The notes: generated by a model not told the origin, from the letters alone. 34,765 nucleotides of DNA from an uncultured Lachnoclostridium sp. (GCA_947178155.1 CAMWXG010000011.1:1-34765), one strand, 5' to 3'; numbered from the stretch's first letter, positions 27,901 through 34,765 are shown. Numbers and translations: made by a program.

Positions 27901-28353
27901 CTAAAGAATTCCACAGGGAATTGTATATTGTTTATATTTTGCAATTAGCTTATCCAGCCAGTTATCATTATAGTTAACTAAACTTCCAACATAAATCATA
28001 TCAATATCTTTGGCGATATTTTCTGCCAGTTTTTCATTTTTACAAAGTTCGCAGACATTATCATATATGATATTTTTGTAGAAATCTTTACTGTAATATA
28101 AATCTTGTATTTTGCAGTCTGTATTGTCTGATGTTTTATTAAGTTGACTTTTATTAATTTTAATATTTTCTACTTGCTTCTTTACCTTTGTCTCAATTTC
28201 GTTTTTAATACGATTCCATTCAGATTCAAATTCCTGAAAATTTCGTTTTTTAAGTACTTCATAAATATTTAGATTATCAAATATTTCTTTACGGCAGATA
28301 CAATTTCTAAGCCGGTACCAAAGTCCGGCAGAAGTTGTTATTATATTACAAAG
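27901..28353 (-). pseudogene. Start-less ORF, probable 5'-truncated gene remnant
   Basis: On the minus strand a frame of about 150 codons is open from an in-frame TAG at 28354 to TAG at 27901, and is absent from the ORF track. It contains no in-frame ATG, GTG or TTG until very late (DMIYVG). The peptide is hydrophilic with plausible composition (for example NLNIYEVLKKRNFQEFESEW and ending QYTIPCGIL), and such length without stops is unlikely by chance in AT-rich DNA. I do not recognise the family. Its 5' end abuts the HD-GYP gene, so an upstream part may have been lost by deletion. A promoter-like pair sits exactly at its 5' end. Confidence 0.5.
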
Positions 28354-28371
28354 CTATTATTATGCTGTAAA
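28343..28371 (-). promoter_or_regulatory. Promoter-like pair ahead of the start-less ORF
   Basis: On the minus strand TTTACA, 17 nt, TAATAT, four bases past the HD-GYP stop codon. Transcription would begin inside the start-less frame, close to a GCCGG/CCGGC hairpin. Confidence 0.4.
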
Positions 28372-28374
28372 GTA

Positions 28375-29478
28375 TTATTGGATTACAAGATTTGCACATG
28401 ATACATCATCTGCAAGATTATATAATTGTCCTGTTGTCAGGCTTACCACAGTAGGCCTTAAAGCACAGCCTTTATTGTTTTTGACTACTCGCGCCTGTTC
28501 TCCATTGCTTAGTGTAACATTTGTATCCACAGGATATAGTATTACGGTTTCCAAAAAGCTTTTCATTGCATCTATGTCAAGCTCAGCAGTCATTGATATA
28601 ATGATTTCTATTGCAGTTCTCTGTGAAAGTCCCTTTTTATAAGGACGCTCTGTGACAAGTGCATCATATACATCAGCAACTGATAATATTTTTGCAAAAT
28701 TGGATATTTTATCAGAAGATACACCAAGAGGATAGCCTTTTCCGTTCATTTTTTCATGGTGTTGCAATACTGCAAGTGCAATGGATTTGGAGAAATTTTC
28801 TTTTTCTTTTAAGATTTCATATCCAAATACAGTATGTTTTTTCATAACTTCAAATTCTGCATCGTCTAATTTGGCAGGTTTATTTAGTATTTCCAAAGGA
28901 ACTTTTGACTTGCCTATATCATGTAGCAGGCCGGCAATGCCTATACTATATATATCATCAGGGCTATATTCCATATTTTTAGCTATAATCATTGATATCG
29001 TGGCAACATCCACACTGTGCTTAAATGTATACTCATCACTCGTTTTTAGTGCACTGATGTCCACTGCAATAGCTGAATTGTCATTAATTGCTTTCATCAA
29101 ATCATTAGTTATGCTGGTTGTAGTGTTTGCAAAATGACCAGTGTCAGTATTATTGTATAAATATTGTATACCTGTGGAAACTCTTTGTTTGACACTTTCA
29201 GTAAGCATAACTTTTGAAGGGTCTTCTTTTCTCTCCTTGTCAATGGTTTTTTGAATTTTTGGTGGAAGAGGCGGCTCTTTCTTTTCAGGAATAATATCCT
29301 CCTCACCTTCACTTACATATATACCTGCAATTCCAAGTTTTTGAAGCTCCTTAATCATATATTGGTCAAGATATGTACCCCTTGCTATAAGTGTACGATC
29401 AAGTCTGTCTTTTATGTGCTGGTCGATTCGCATACCTTCCTCAAGTGAGCGTGTTCTAACAAAATAGCGTTTTATCAA
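28375..29478 (-). CDS. HD-GYP domain phosphodiesterase (c-di-GMP type)
   Basis: 367 residues from a TTG start with AGAGG nearby. Residues 1-65 resemble the DUF3391-type N-terminal domain (YFVRTRSLEEGMRI); a Pro/Lys-rich linker follows. The HD-GYP domain at about 145-320 has HDIGK (186-190), HHEKMNGKGYP (240-250) and VADVYDALVTERPYKK. The family hydrolyses cyclic di-GMP, so a signalling role is expected. No membrane segment is seen. The start codon is the least certain part; no ATG fits better. Confidence 0.9.
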   Translation of the reverse strand: MIKRYFVRTRSLEEGMRIDQHIKDRLDRTLIARGTYLDQYMIKELQKLGIAGIYVSEGEEDIIPEKKEPPLPPKIQKTIDKERKEDPSKVMLTESVKQRVSTGIQYLYNNTDTGHFANTTTSITNDLMKAINDNSAIAVDISALKTSDEYTFKHSVDVATISMIIAKNMEYSPDDIYSIGIAGLLHDIGKSKVPLEILNKPAKLDDAEFEVMKKHTVFGYEILKEKENFSKSIALAVLQHHEKMNGKGYPLGVSSDKISNFAKILSVADVYDALVTERPYKKGLSQRTAIEIIISMTAELDIDAMKSFLETVILYPVDTNVTLSNGEQARVVKNNKGCALRPTVVSLTTGQLYNLADDVSCANLVIQ

Positions 29479-29646
29479 AGTAATACCTCTTCTTTCTAAT
29501 ATGTATTAAATTTACAAGTTCAGTTTATGATAAAGCTGAATTATAGTATATGTATAATGATTATTACTATCCTATAATATTATCTCTCGTTTTACATTTA
29601 AAAGCAAGCTAAATTTGATAAACATTGAATGTTTTGATATAATGTG

Positions 29647-29710
29647 GTTACTTTTCACACTCACGCCAAATTCGAGGATTTTTGCAGCGCCCTTTTGTAT
29701 GATTTTGGCA
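29647..29710. repeat. Partial MITE-like copy (opposite orientation) before the SprT-like gene
   Basis: GTTACTTTTCACACTCACGC and the following CAAATTCGAGGATTTTTG match the reverse complement of the right end of the element at 19161-19368 with one difference in 38 nt. Beyond that only a shortened GCGCC...TATGATTTT core remains. The ORF track starts its 219-residue ORF inside this copy. Confidence 0.7.
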
Positions 29711-29742
29711 TATGTTTTGATTACATAAAATGGAGGTTTAAT

Positions 29743-30303
29743 GTGCAGGACAGTTTTAGGATAATAACAGCGGGAAATGTTGACAGAATACGTTTTAAGA
29801 AGATAATTATGTCAGCAGAACAAAAGTTAGACGAGCTTGGAATAGAATATGGAAATATAGTTTTATGGGAGGTAAATACAAGAGCAAGAAAGCGATATGG
29901 GCAGTGCAGAATTATAAGAAGCGGCTGTTATTCTATTGATATATCAGAAACTATATTTGAAGCAGATGACAATGCTGTTGAAGAAGTAGTGATGCATGAG
30001 CTTATTCATTCATGTAAGGGTTGTATGAATCATGGAGCCCTATGGAAAAAGTATGCACATATGCTTAATGAAAGGTATGGTTGCAATATTACTACAACTG
30101 GTTCTGATGAAAAATATGGAATTAAAAATAGTGAGACAAATAGCAACTGTGATTATAAATATTTATATAGATGCTGCGGTTGTGGCAGGTTTATAGGATA
30201 CCATAAAAAGGGAAAGGTAGTAAAAATACTTTCAGGAGAGCTTAAAGGATATGTTTCATGTAAATGTGGCAGCAGGAAATTTGTGGTGCATAAATGGTCA
30301 TAA
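29743..30303 (+). CDS. SprT-like zinc metalloprotein
   Basis: 186 residues from the GTG at 29743, which has TGGAGG at 6 nt; the longer ORF-track start (29644) lies in repeat DNA. The active-site motif HELIH is at 85-89 with a further His at 97 (NHGALWKKYAHML), as in SprT/Spartan-like proteases. The C-terminus has a zinc-ribbon-like set of cysteines (CCGC at 144-147; CKC at 173-175). The bacterial role is poorly known; eukaryotic relatives degrade DNA-protein crosslinks. The call is by motif. Confidence 0.82.
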   Translation: MQDSFRIITAGNVDRIRFKKIIMSAEQKLDELGIEYGNIVLWEVNTRARKRYGQCRIIRSGCYSIDISETIFEADDNAVEEVVMHELIHSCKGCMNHGALWKKYAHMLNERYGCNITTTGSDEKYGIKNSETNSNCDYKYLYRCCGCGRFIGYHKKGKVVKILSGELKGYVSCKCGSRKFVVHKWS

Positions 30304-30359
30304 AAATTCATACATATTAAATTAGAAAAGATAAAAATAATTATAAAGTGAGGCAGTGT

Positions 30360-30905
30360 ATGGATATTGTGGTTTTTATTTCAAGTATTATAATTCCATT
30401 GCTTATTTTTTGTGTAATTGGATATGGACTTTTGAATAAGGTAGATATATTTGATGCATTTGCAGATGGAGCAAGAGATGGGTTTAAAGTAGTATTTAAC
30501 ATTCTTCCTACACTGATAGGTTTAATGCTGGCTATAGGGCTTCTGCGAGCATCAGGTGCATTAGATGTACTTGCAGAGATTATGTCACCATATATGGAAC
30601 GTTTGCATTTTCCGGCAGAACTAGTACCATTATCTTTAATAAAAATGTTTTCGTCATCTGCTGCAACAGGTCTTCTTACTGATGTGTATAAAAATTTTGG
30701 AACTGATTCCAGACAGGGTTATATGGCATCTCTGCTTATGTGTTGTTCAGAAACGATATTTTATACTATATCAGTGTACTTTATGGCAACAGGTGATAAG
30801 AAGCATAAACCTGTAACAGGTATAAGATGGATGCTTGCCGGAGCACTTATAAGTACGTTTGCGGGAATGGCTGCTTGTGTAGTTTTAACTGATATGATGC
30901 TTTAG
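30360..30905 (+). CDS. spmB: Spore maturation protein SpmB homologue
   Basis: 181 residues from ATG 30360 (TGAGG 7 nt upstream), four codons after the track's GTG. It has about four hydrophobic segments, a nucleoside-recognition (Gate) domain and the typical SSSAATGLLTDVYKNFG and CCSETIFYTISVYF blocks. With SpmA it affects spore core dehydration in Bacillus and Clostridium. SpmA normally sits directly upstream, but here the upstream gene is SprT-like, so SpmB stands alone in this window. Confidence 0.88.
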   Translation: MDIVVFISSIIIPLLIFCVIGYGLLNKVDIFDAFADGARDGFKVVFNILPTLIGLMLAIGLLRASGALDVLAEIMSPYMERLHFPAELVPLSLIKMFSSSAATGLLTDVYKNFGTDSRQGYMASLLMCCSETIFYTISVYFMATGDKKHKPVTGIRWMLAGALISTFAGMAACVVLTDMML

Positions 30906-30953
30906 AGTATATCTGGTTACAAAAATAAATATAAAAAAATATGAAAAAAAGTA

Positions 30954-30982
30954 TTGACAGAGTAGTATAAAAATGGTAATAT
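30954..30982 (+). promoter_or_regulatory. Promoter of tRNA-Leu(AAG)
   Basis: TTGACA, 17-nt spacer, TAATAT, identical in both hexamers and spacing to the promoter of the other tRNA-Leu in this window. Confidence 0.78.
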
Positions 30983-31030
30983 ATCAATTGTTCGGTGCGG
31001 CGCTTATGTGTCGGTACTAAAATTGAATAT

Positions 31031-31114
31031 GCGGAAGTGCTGGAACTGGCAGACAGGCTAGACTAAGGATCTAGTGTTGGCAACGACGTGAGGGTTCAAG
31101 TCCCTTCTTCCGCA
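31031..31114 (+). tRNA. tRNA-Leu, anticodon AAG
   Basis: 84 nt. Acceptor GCGGAAG pairs with CTTCCGC, discriminator A. The anticodon arm CTAGA-CTAAGGA-TCTAG gives AAG, and a long variable arm (GTTGGCAACGAC) is present. CCA is not encoded. An A34 leucine tRNA is uncommon in bacteria. Confidence 0.95.
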
Positions 31115-31121
31115 TTGTTTT

Positions 31122-31147
31122 AAAGCCTTGTAGTACAAGGCTTTTTT
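31122..31147 (+). terminator. Terminator of tRNA-Leu(AAG)
   Basis: AAAGCCTTG and CAAGGCTTT form a perfect 9-bp stem with a TTTTTT run, 8 nt after the tRNA. Confidence 0.88.
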
Positions 31148-31246
31148 GATTTTCAAAGAGAACTTATTGTAACAGATTACTGATAAAGAAAGCTGAAATG
31201 TTAAAACATACTTGCTGGTTTTATAGAAGAAAGGAGTGAAGAGCTT

Positions 31247-31282
31247 ATGAGTCTTATGTTAGAAGAGTGGAAGATGCCATAA
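31247..31282 (+). pseudogene. 11-codon ORF with strong RBS, possibly the 5' stub of a lost gene
   Basis: AAAGGAGTG lies 7-8 nt before ATG. The frame reads MSLMLEEWKMP and stops, and a repeat fragment begins 3 nt later. It could be the start of a gene truncated by that element, or a short leader peptide; there is no further support. Confidence 0.35.
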
Positions 31283-31284
31283 AT

Positions 31285-31388
31285 ACAAGTTTTGTGGCGC
31301 CATTTTGCATGATTTTTCGCAAAATGTGTGCATTTCAGCGCTGAAAGCGCTACTTGTTACTATGAGCGGCGTAGCCGTGAATAGTAAT
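31285..31388. repeat. Partial MITE-like copy (opposite orientation) upstream of the LRR gene
   Basis: The segments AAGTTTTGTGGCGCCATTTT, GCAAAATGTGTGCATT and GCTGAAAGCGC, then CTTGTTACT, match the reverse complement of 19161-19310 with scattered changes. The terminal hairpin is different in sequence but still palindromic (TTGTTACTATGAGC... to ATAGTAAT). The right third of the element is missing. Confidence 0.65.
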
Positions 31389-31429
31389 GTTTTTGATTAA
31401 AAATATTTTGCGAAAGGATAAAATAGAAC

Positions 31430-32704
31430 ATGAAAAGACGAAATTTATCACTTATATTTTTTATAGTGCTGGTTATTGTCGGCAATATCAGCGGCTATGC
31501 TGATGCATCAATAAAACCAGTTTCACTTACAAAAACAAGTTTTACCTTAAAAGTTGGAGAATCAAAGACTATGAAGGTAAAAAATACTGGCAATATGAAA
31601 ATCCAAAAGAAAACATTTACTTCTACAAACAAGGAAGTTGCTGTCGTCACAAAAAAAGGTAAGGTGATAGCTAAGAAGAAAGGTGATACCACTATTAAGG
31701 TTGTAGTTAAGTATGTGAAAAATAAAAAAGCCACAACAATGACTTTAAAATGTAAGGTGCTGGTGATTGGCAATAGTAACGCTGATACCACAAATAAGCC
31801 AGACACGACAGGAACAGAAATATCTGGAAATATAAATGATATAGTAGCACTGAAAAAGCTTATTGAAGAGCAAAAAGCACTGGGAGCAAAGGTCAATGAT
31901 GACTTGGCTGGTGAACAATACAAATGGGATGAAGATGGAAATTTGATTGCTATTGATTGGCCTGATTGTCTTCTTAGTGGAAACATTTCATTGTCAGATT
32001 TTACAAGATTAGAAAAATTTAATTGTTATGGAAATAATGTGACAAGTCTTGATGTCAGTGAAAATAAAGCATTGACCAGCCTGGATTGTCATGAGAACCA
32101 AGTGATGAGTCTGGATGTTAGCAGAAACATTTTGTTGACAGAGTTGTATTGTAACAATAACTATATAACAAGTTTAGATGTTAGCAAAAACACAACATTG
32201 ACAAAACTTATTTGTAGTAACAACCGTCTGACAAGTCTTGATGTCAGCAATAATATGGTTTTGACATTGGTATCTTGCTTTAACAATCATCTTGCAAGTC
32301 TTGATGTAAGCAACAGTATGGCATTGACAGAGTTGTATTGCCAAGATAACCGATTGACAAGTCTTGATGTTAGCAATAGTACGGCACTGACAGAATTATA
32401 TTGCGGCAGCAATAATCTGACAAGTTTGGATGTCAGTAAAAATACGAAATTGATAGGGCTTGATTGCCAGGATAATGACCTGACAAGTTTAGATGTCAGT
32501 AAAAATATAGATTTGTTAGAGATACAATGTAGAGATAACAGTTTGACAAGTCTTGATGTCAGCAAAAATGCAGTTTTGTTAGCGCTGGATTGTAGTAACA
32601 ATGATATTAAAAAATTAGATATCAGTTATAATATTGCATTGAGAAATTTATTATGCGATGATAATGTTTTTGTTGTTGATAATAACAATAGAAATTTTAA
32701 ATAA
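31430..32704 (+). CDS. Secreted Big2-like and leucine-rich-repeat surface protein
   Basis: 424 residues. A signal peptide (KRRNLSLIFFIVLVIVGNISG, cleavage near 23-27) leads to a Big2/Ig-like domain at about 30-112 (SLTKTSFTLKVGESKTM, SNKxVAVVxKKGKVIAKKKG pattern). An acidic linker follows, then ten near-identical 21-residue repeats from about 204 to 413 with the consensus LTSLDVSxNxxLTxLxC. No LPXTG, transmembrane or wall-binding domain follows, so it is probably released or bound by other means. Such proteins mediate adhesion or carbohydrate contacts, but no ligand is evident. AAAGGAT upstream is a modest ribosome binding site. Confidence 0.88.
   Translation: MKRRNLSLIFFIVLVIVGNISGYADASIKPVSLTKTSFTLKVGESKTMKVKNTGNMKIQKKTFTSTNKEVAVVTKKGKVIAKKKGDTTIKVVVKYVKNKKATTMTLKCKVLVIGNSNADTTNKPDTTGTEISGNINDIVALKKLIEEQKALGAKVNDDLAGEQYKWDEDGNLIAIDWPDCLLSGNISLSDFTRLEKFNCYGNNVTSLDVSENKALTSLDCHENQVMSLDVSRNILLTELYCNNNYITSLDVSKNTTLTKLICSNNRLTSLDVSNNMVLTLVSCFNNHLASLDVSNSMALTELYCQDNRLTSLDVSNSTALTELYCGSNNLTSLDVSKNTKLIGLDCQDNDLTSLDVSKNIDLLEIQCRDNSLTSLDVSKNAVLLALDCSNNDIKKLDISYNIALRNLLCDDNVFVVDNNNRNFK
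32039..32668 (+). repeat. Ten 63-bp coding repeats of the LRR array
   Basis: Each unit encodes the 21-residue repeat, and short blocks such as GACAAGTCTTGATGT recur almost unchanged, for example near 32040, 32229, 32356 and 32544. The DNA-level similarity suggests recent duplication or ongoing homogenisation. Confidence 0.85.
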
Positions 32705-32755
32705 TATAACAATGAAGAAAATCCTGATATAAGGAAAGAGATTTTGGATGCAAAT

Positions 32756-32808
32756 AAAAGTCCCATTAAGACATGGTTCTGCAATGTCTTAATGGGACTT
32801 TTGTTTTT
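32756..32808. terminator. Bidirectional terminator between the LRR gene and the MATE gene
   Basis: AAAAGTCCCATTAAGACAT and its exact complement form a perfect 19-bp stem with a 9-nt loop. T-runs exist in both directions, and it lies between convergent genes, just after the MATE stop codon. Confidence 0.92.
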
Positions 32809-34135
32809 AATAATGGTATTTCTTTCTTTTGGCAATGAGGAAAGACTGTGAAATAATAAATGCAAATACTTCTGCAACTGTGTTTGTCCACCAAATGCCC
32901 TCTAACCCAAAGAATTGAGGCAAAAGCAAGATTGAAAGCATTTGAAATACAAGTGTTCTTAAAAATGAAATAGCTGCTGATATTCCTCCATTATTTAATG
33001 CAGTAAAAAATGAAGATGTATAAATATTTATTCCTGCCAAAATAAATGAAAAAGAAAATATCTTAAAAGCATGTTTTGTCATATCAAAAAGTCCATTATC
33101 ATAGCCAACAAAGATATTTGCAAGCGGTGCTGCAAATATATGCGCAAGTAGTTTCATGGTAATTCCTGCAATACACATTAACAGGAGACTTTTTTGAAGT
33201 ATATTTTTTAATTCACTATAATTTTTCGCTCCATAGTGATAACCAACAATAGGAGATGCGCCAATAGTATAGCCAATAAAAATAGCAATGAAGATAAATT
33301 GGACATACATAATTACACCATAAGCAGCAACACCATTTTCACCAGCAAATTTAAGAAGCTGCATGTTATAGAGCATGCTTATAATTGAACCTGATATATT
33401 AGACATAAGTTCAGATGAGCCATTTATACATGCTTTTAACAATATTTTTCCTTCAAGTTTTGTTTTTGTAAGACGCAATAAACTGCTGTTGGGAAACAGA
33501 AAATATATAAATGGCAGGATTCCGCCAATACATTCGCTGATGCCTGTAGCAAGTGCAGCACCTGCTACACCCCATTTAAATACTGCAATAAATAAACCAT
33601 CTAATGCCATATTGGTAATACCTGCTGCTACAGTTGCGGCAAGCCCAAGTTTAGGTTTTTCAGCGGCAGATAAGAAAGTCTGGAATACATTTTGCAGCAT
33701 AAATGCAGTATTAAATGACATAGCTATTCTTCCATAAAGAACACAATCATCTATCATTGCATCTGTTGCTCCTAGCAGATAAGCTATTGGGCGTATAAAT
33801 GTAATACCAATAAATGAAAGTACAATACCACATATTATTGTTAAAATTATCATCATAGTAAAATAGCGGTTTGCATTACTTTTTTCATTCATACCTATTG
33901 TCTTTGCAACTAAAGCACTACCGCCGGTACCAATCATGAAACCAACTCCGCCTAGTATCATAATAAACGGCATAACAAGATTAATTGCAGCAAAAGGTGT
34001 CTTTCCTACATAATTTGATACAAAAAAACCATCTACTACGCCATAAATTGAAGTAAATACCATCATCATAATAGGTGGAAAGCAAAATCTTAATAATTTT
34101 TTATAAGTAAAATGATCAGATAGTTGTATTGCCAT
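32807..34135 (-). CDS. MATE family multidrug efflux transporter
   Basis: 442 residues from ATG 34135; the ORF track's TTG at 34150 overlaps the AAAGGAG site. About twelve hydrophobic segments in two similar halves fit the MATE/MepA fold (FCFPPIMMMVFTSIYGVVDGFF near the start; GGTGSALVAKTIGM; NALAxGxx-like NMALDGLFIAV). These antiporters expel cationic drugs using Na+ or H+. The gene is 16 nt after a MarR-type regulator, a common arrangement. Substrate unknown. Confidence 0.92.
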   Translation of the reverse strand: MAIQLSDHFTYKKLLRFCFPPIMMMVFTSIYGVVDGFFVSNYVGKTPFAAINLVMPFIMILGGVGFMIGTGGSALVAKTIGMNEKSNANRYFTMMIILTIICGIVLSFIGITFIRPIAYLLGATDAMIDDCVLYGRIAMSFNTAFMLQNVFQTFLSAAEKPKLGLAATVAAGITNMALDGLFIAVFKWGVAGAALATGISECIGGILPFIYFLFPNSSLLRLTKTKLEGKILLKACINGSSELMSNISGSIISMLYNMQLLKFAGENGVAAYGVIMYVQFIFIAIFIGYTIGASPIVGYHYGAKNYSELKNILQKSLLLMCIAGITMKLLAHIFAAPLANIFVGYDNGLFDMTKHAFKIFSFSFILAGINIYTSSFFTALNNGGISAAISFLRTLVFQMLSILLLPQFFGLEGIWWTNTVAEVFAFIISQSFLIAKRKKYHY

Positions 34136-34151
34136 TTCTTCTCCTTTCAAG

Positions 34152-34604
34152 TTAATCTTTGGTTAATATCTGCATATTGTTTTTTAATATATTTGTGTAC
34201 TTTTTAAATAATTTAAGAAAGATTTCTTTTTCTTCATTTTCAAGCTCTGAAAAAGACTTTTGTTCAATATGCATAACCCTGTCAACTGTAATGCTTGCGA
34301 GTTTAATACCTTTTTGGGTAAGGTGTATTTGTTTGTTACGGTGATTGTTAATCTGTTTTAATTCAATATAGCCGTTGGTTTCTAATTTTTTCAATGCAGA
34401 ATTAACGGTTTGTTTTGGCTGATATATTGTACAGCAAATTTCACTTTGTGTTAGTTCTGCATCGCTTTCACGCAAAACATATAATATCCAAAATGCACAG
34501 TCAGACAGACCAAAGGTTTTAGCTGCCTCATGGTAAAGTTTATCATTTTCTTTTATTATGCTGTTATATTCTAAAAGTTTTTTGTCTATATTTAATTTAT
34601 CCAT
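34152..34604 (-). CDS. MarR family transcriptional regulator
   Basis: 150 residues, usual length. The winged helix lies at about 50-105: LTQSEICCTIYQPKQTVNSALKKLETNGYIEL is the recognition part, and NNHRNKQIHLTQKG is the wing. Long N- and C-terminal helices would dimerise. It is first in an operon with the MATE gene and likely represses both until a ligand binds. GGGAG precedes the ATG. Confidence 0.92.
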   Translation of the reverse strand: MDKLNIDKKLLEYNSIIKENDKLYHEAAKTFGLSDCAFWILYVLRESDAELTQSEICCTIYQPKQTVNSALKKLETNGYIELKQINNHRNKQIHLTQKGIKLASITVDRVMHIEQKSFSELENEEKEIFLKLFKKYTNILKNNMQILTKD

Positions 34605-34628
34605 TTTTTATCTCCCTAATTATCCGAA

Positions 34629-34671
34629 ATCAGACTATATTCAATATAATCCCATATCAGACTTTTGTCAA
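34629..34671 (-). promoter_or_regulatory. marR-MATE promoter with direct repeats
   Basis: On the minus strand TTGACA (plus 34666-34671), 17 nt, TATATT (plus 34643-34648). The 8-mer AGTCTGAT occurs twice, once in the spacer (34656-34663) and once just after the -10 (34629-34636), 27 bp apart. An ATATTGAATAT palindrome overlaps the -10. These are good candidate sites for autorepression. Confidence 0.65.
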
Positions 34672-34740
34672 CAAATTTTTTAAAAGTTTTATTATTTCAT
34701 TTTTGTGTTTCTTCAATAAGTTTTTTGGATACATCATAAA

Positions 34741-34762
34741 AAAAGCTGCTATACTTTAGCAA
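34741..34762 (-). terminator. Possible terminator of a minus-strand gene beyond the edge
   Basis: On the minus strand TGCTA and TAGCA form a short stem with GCTTTTTTT after it. The stem is only 5 bp, so this is tentative. Confidence 0.3.
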
Positions 34763-34765
34763 GAA

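Noticed and set aside
27786-31114. tRNA-Leu pair as boundaries of an integrated island
   Set aside because: No integrase and no repeat of the tRNA 3' end as an attachment duplicate; the similarity between the two genes is only that expected of leucine isoacceptors.
31495-31986. 163-residue antisense ORF in the LRR gene
   Set aside because: Shadow of a well-supported coding strand with signal peptide and Big2 domain.
32039-32668. Regular 63-bp repeats considered as a CRISPR-like array
   Set aside because: They are continuous in frame and encode leucine-rich repeats; there are no unique spacers and no cas genes.
33375-33737. 120-residue plus-strand ORF inside the MATE gene
   Set aside because: Antisense shadow of a membrane transporter frame; composition mirrors the opposite strand.

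Overview
The window looks like part of a chromosome from a low-GC Gram-positive anaerobe of the class Clostridia, most likely a Lachnospiraceae member. The reasons are the AT-rich sequence with strong AGGAGG ribosome binding sites, a glgC-glgD pair, SpoVG and SpmB homologues, Zn-type adenylate kinase and S14, an ECF ATPase pair followed by ecfT and truA directly after rplQ, and a DnaD-type protein next to a DnaC-like ATPase. I do not name a species.

Layout. (1) 1-3573, minus strand: murC, then a DnaD-domain replication protein, then the start of a DnaC-like helicase loader cut by the window edge. Between murC and the DnaD gene lie two tandem imperfect palindromes of about 166 bp bounded by ACTAGT. 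(2) 3574-6739, plus strand: promoter, glgC-glgD (ADP-glucose pyrophosphorylase pair, glycogen synthesis), spoVG and a terminator. (3) 6740-24226, plus strand: the S10-spc-alpha ribosomal supercluster in the classic order, rpsJ to rplQ, including secY, adk, map, infA and rpoA. It is punctuated by non-coding control regions: a promoter and leader before rpsJ, a promoter and hairpin leader before rplO, a hairpin with T-run between secY and adk, a 208-bp MITE-like insertion before map, a possible promoter before rpmJ, a terminator after rpmJ followed by a long structured region before rpsM, and a terminator after rplQ. (4) 24227-27868: ecfA1-ecfA2-ecfT (energy module of ECF vitamin/metal importers), truA and tRNA-Leu(TAG). 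(5) 27869-34765, accessory region: a start-less ORF remnant, an HD-GYP protein, a SprT-like metalloprotein, spmB without spmA, tRNA-Leu(AAG), a secreted Big2/leucine-rich-repeat protein and a MarR-MATE efflux pair.

How the genes work together. Most of the window is growth machinery: ribosomal proteins, RNA polymerase alpha, the Sec channel, methionine removal, initiation factor 1, nucleotide balance, cell-wall precursor synthesis and replication initiation. The right end carries variable surface, signalling and efflux functions.

I did not find a convincing new multi-gene system such as a defence island, CRISPR array, prophage or biosynthetic cluster. The most interesting signals are non-coding: the twin palindromes, whose arm differences mostly keep G-U pairing on the minus-strand RNA only; a MITE-like repeat family with one apparently full copy flanked by an 8-bp direct repeat and three partial copies; and the long structured region before rpsM. 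Many ORF-track starts are too far upstream. Corrected starts are given, the clearest being glgC, map and the SprT-like gene, the last two of which are extended into repeat sequence. All structures, promoters and alignments were read by eye; no folding or database search was run.
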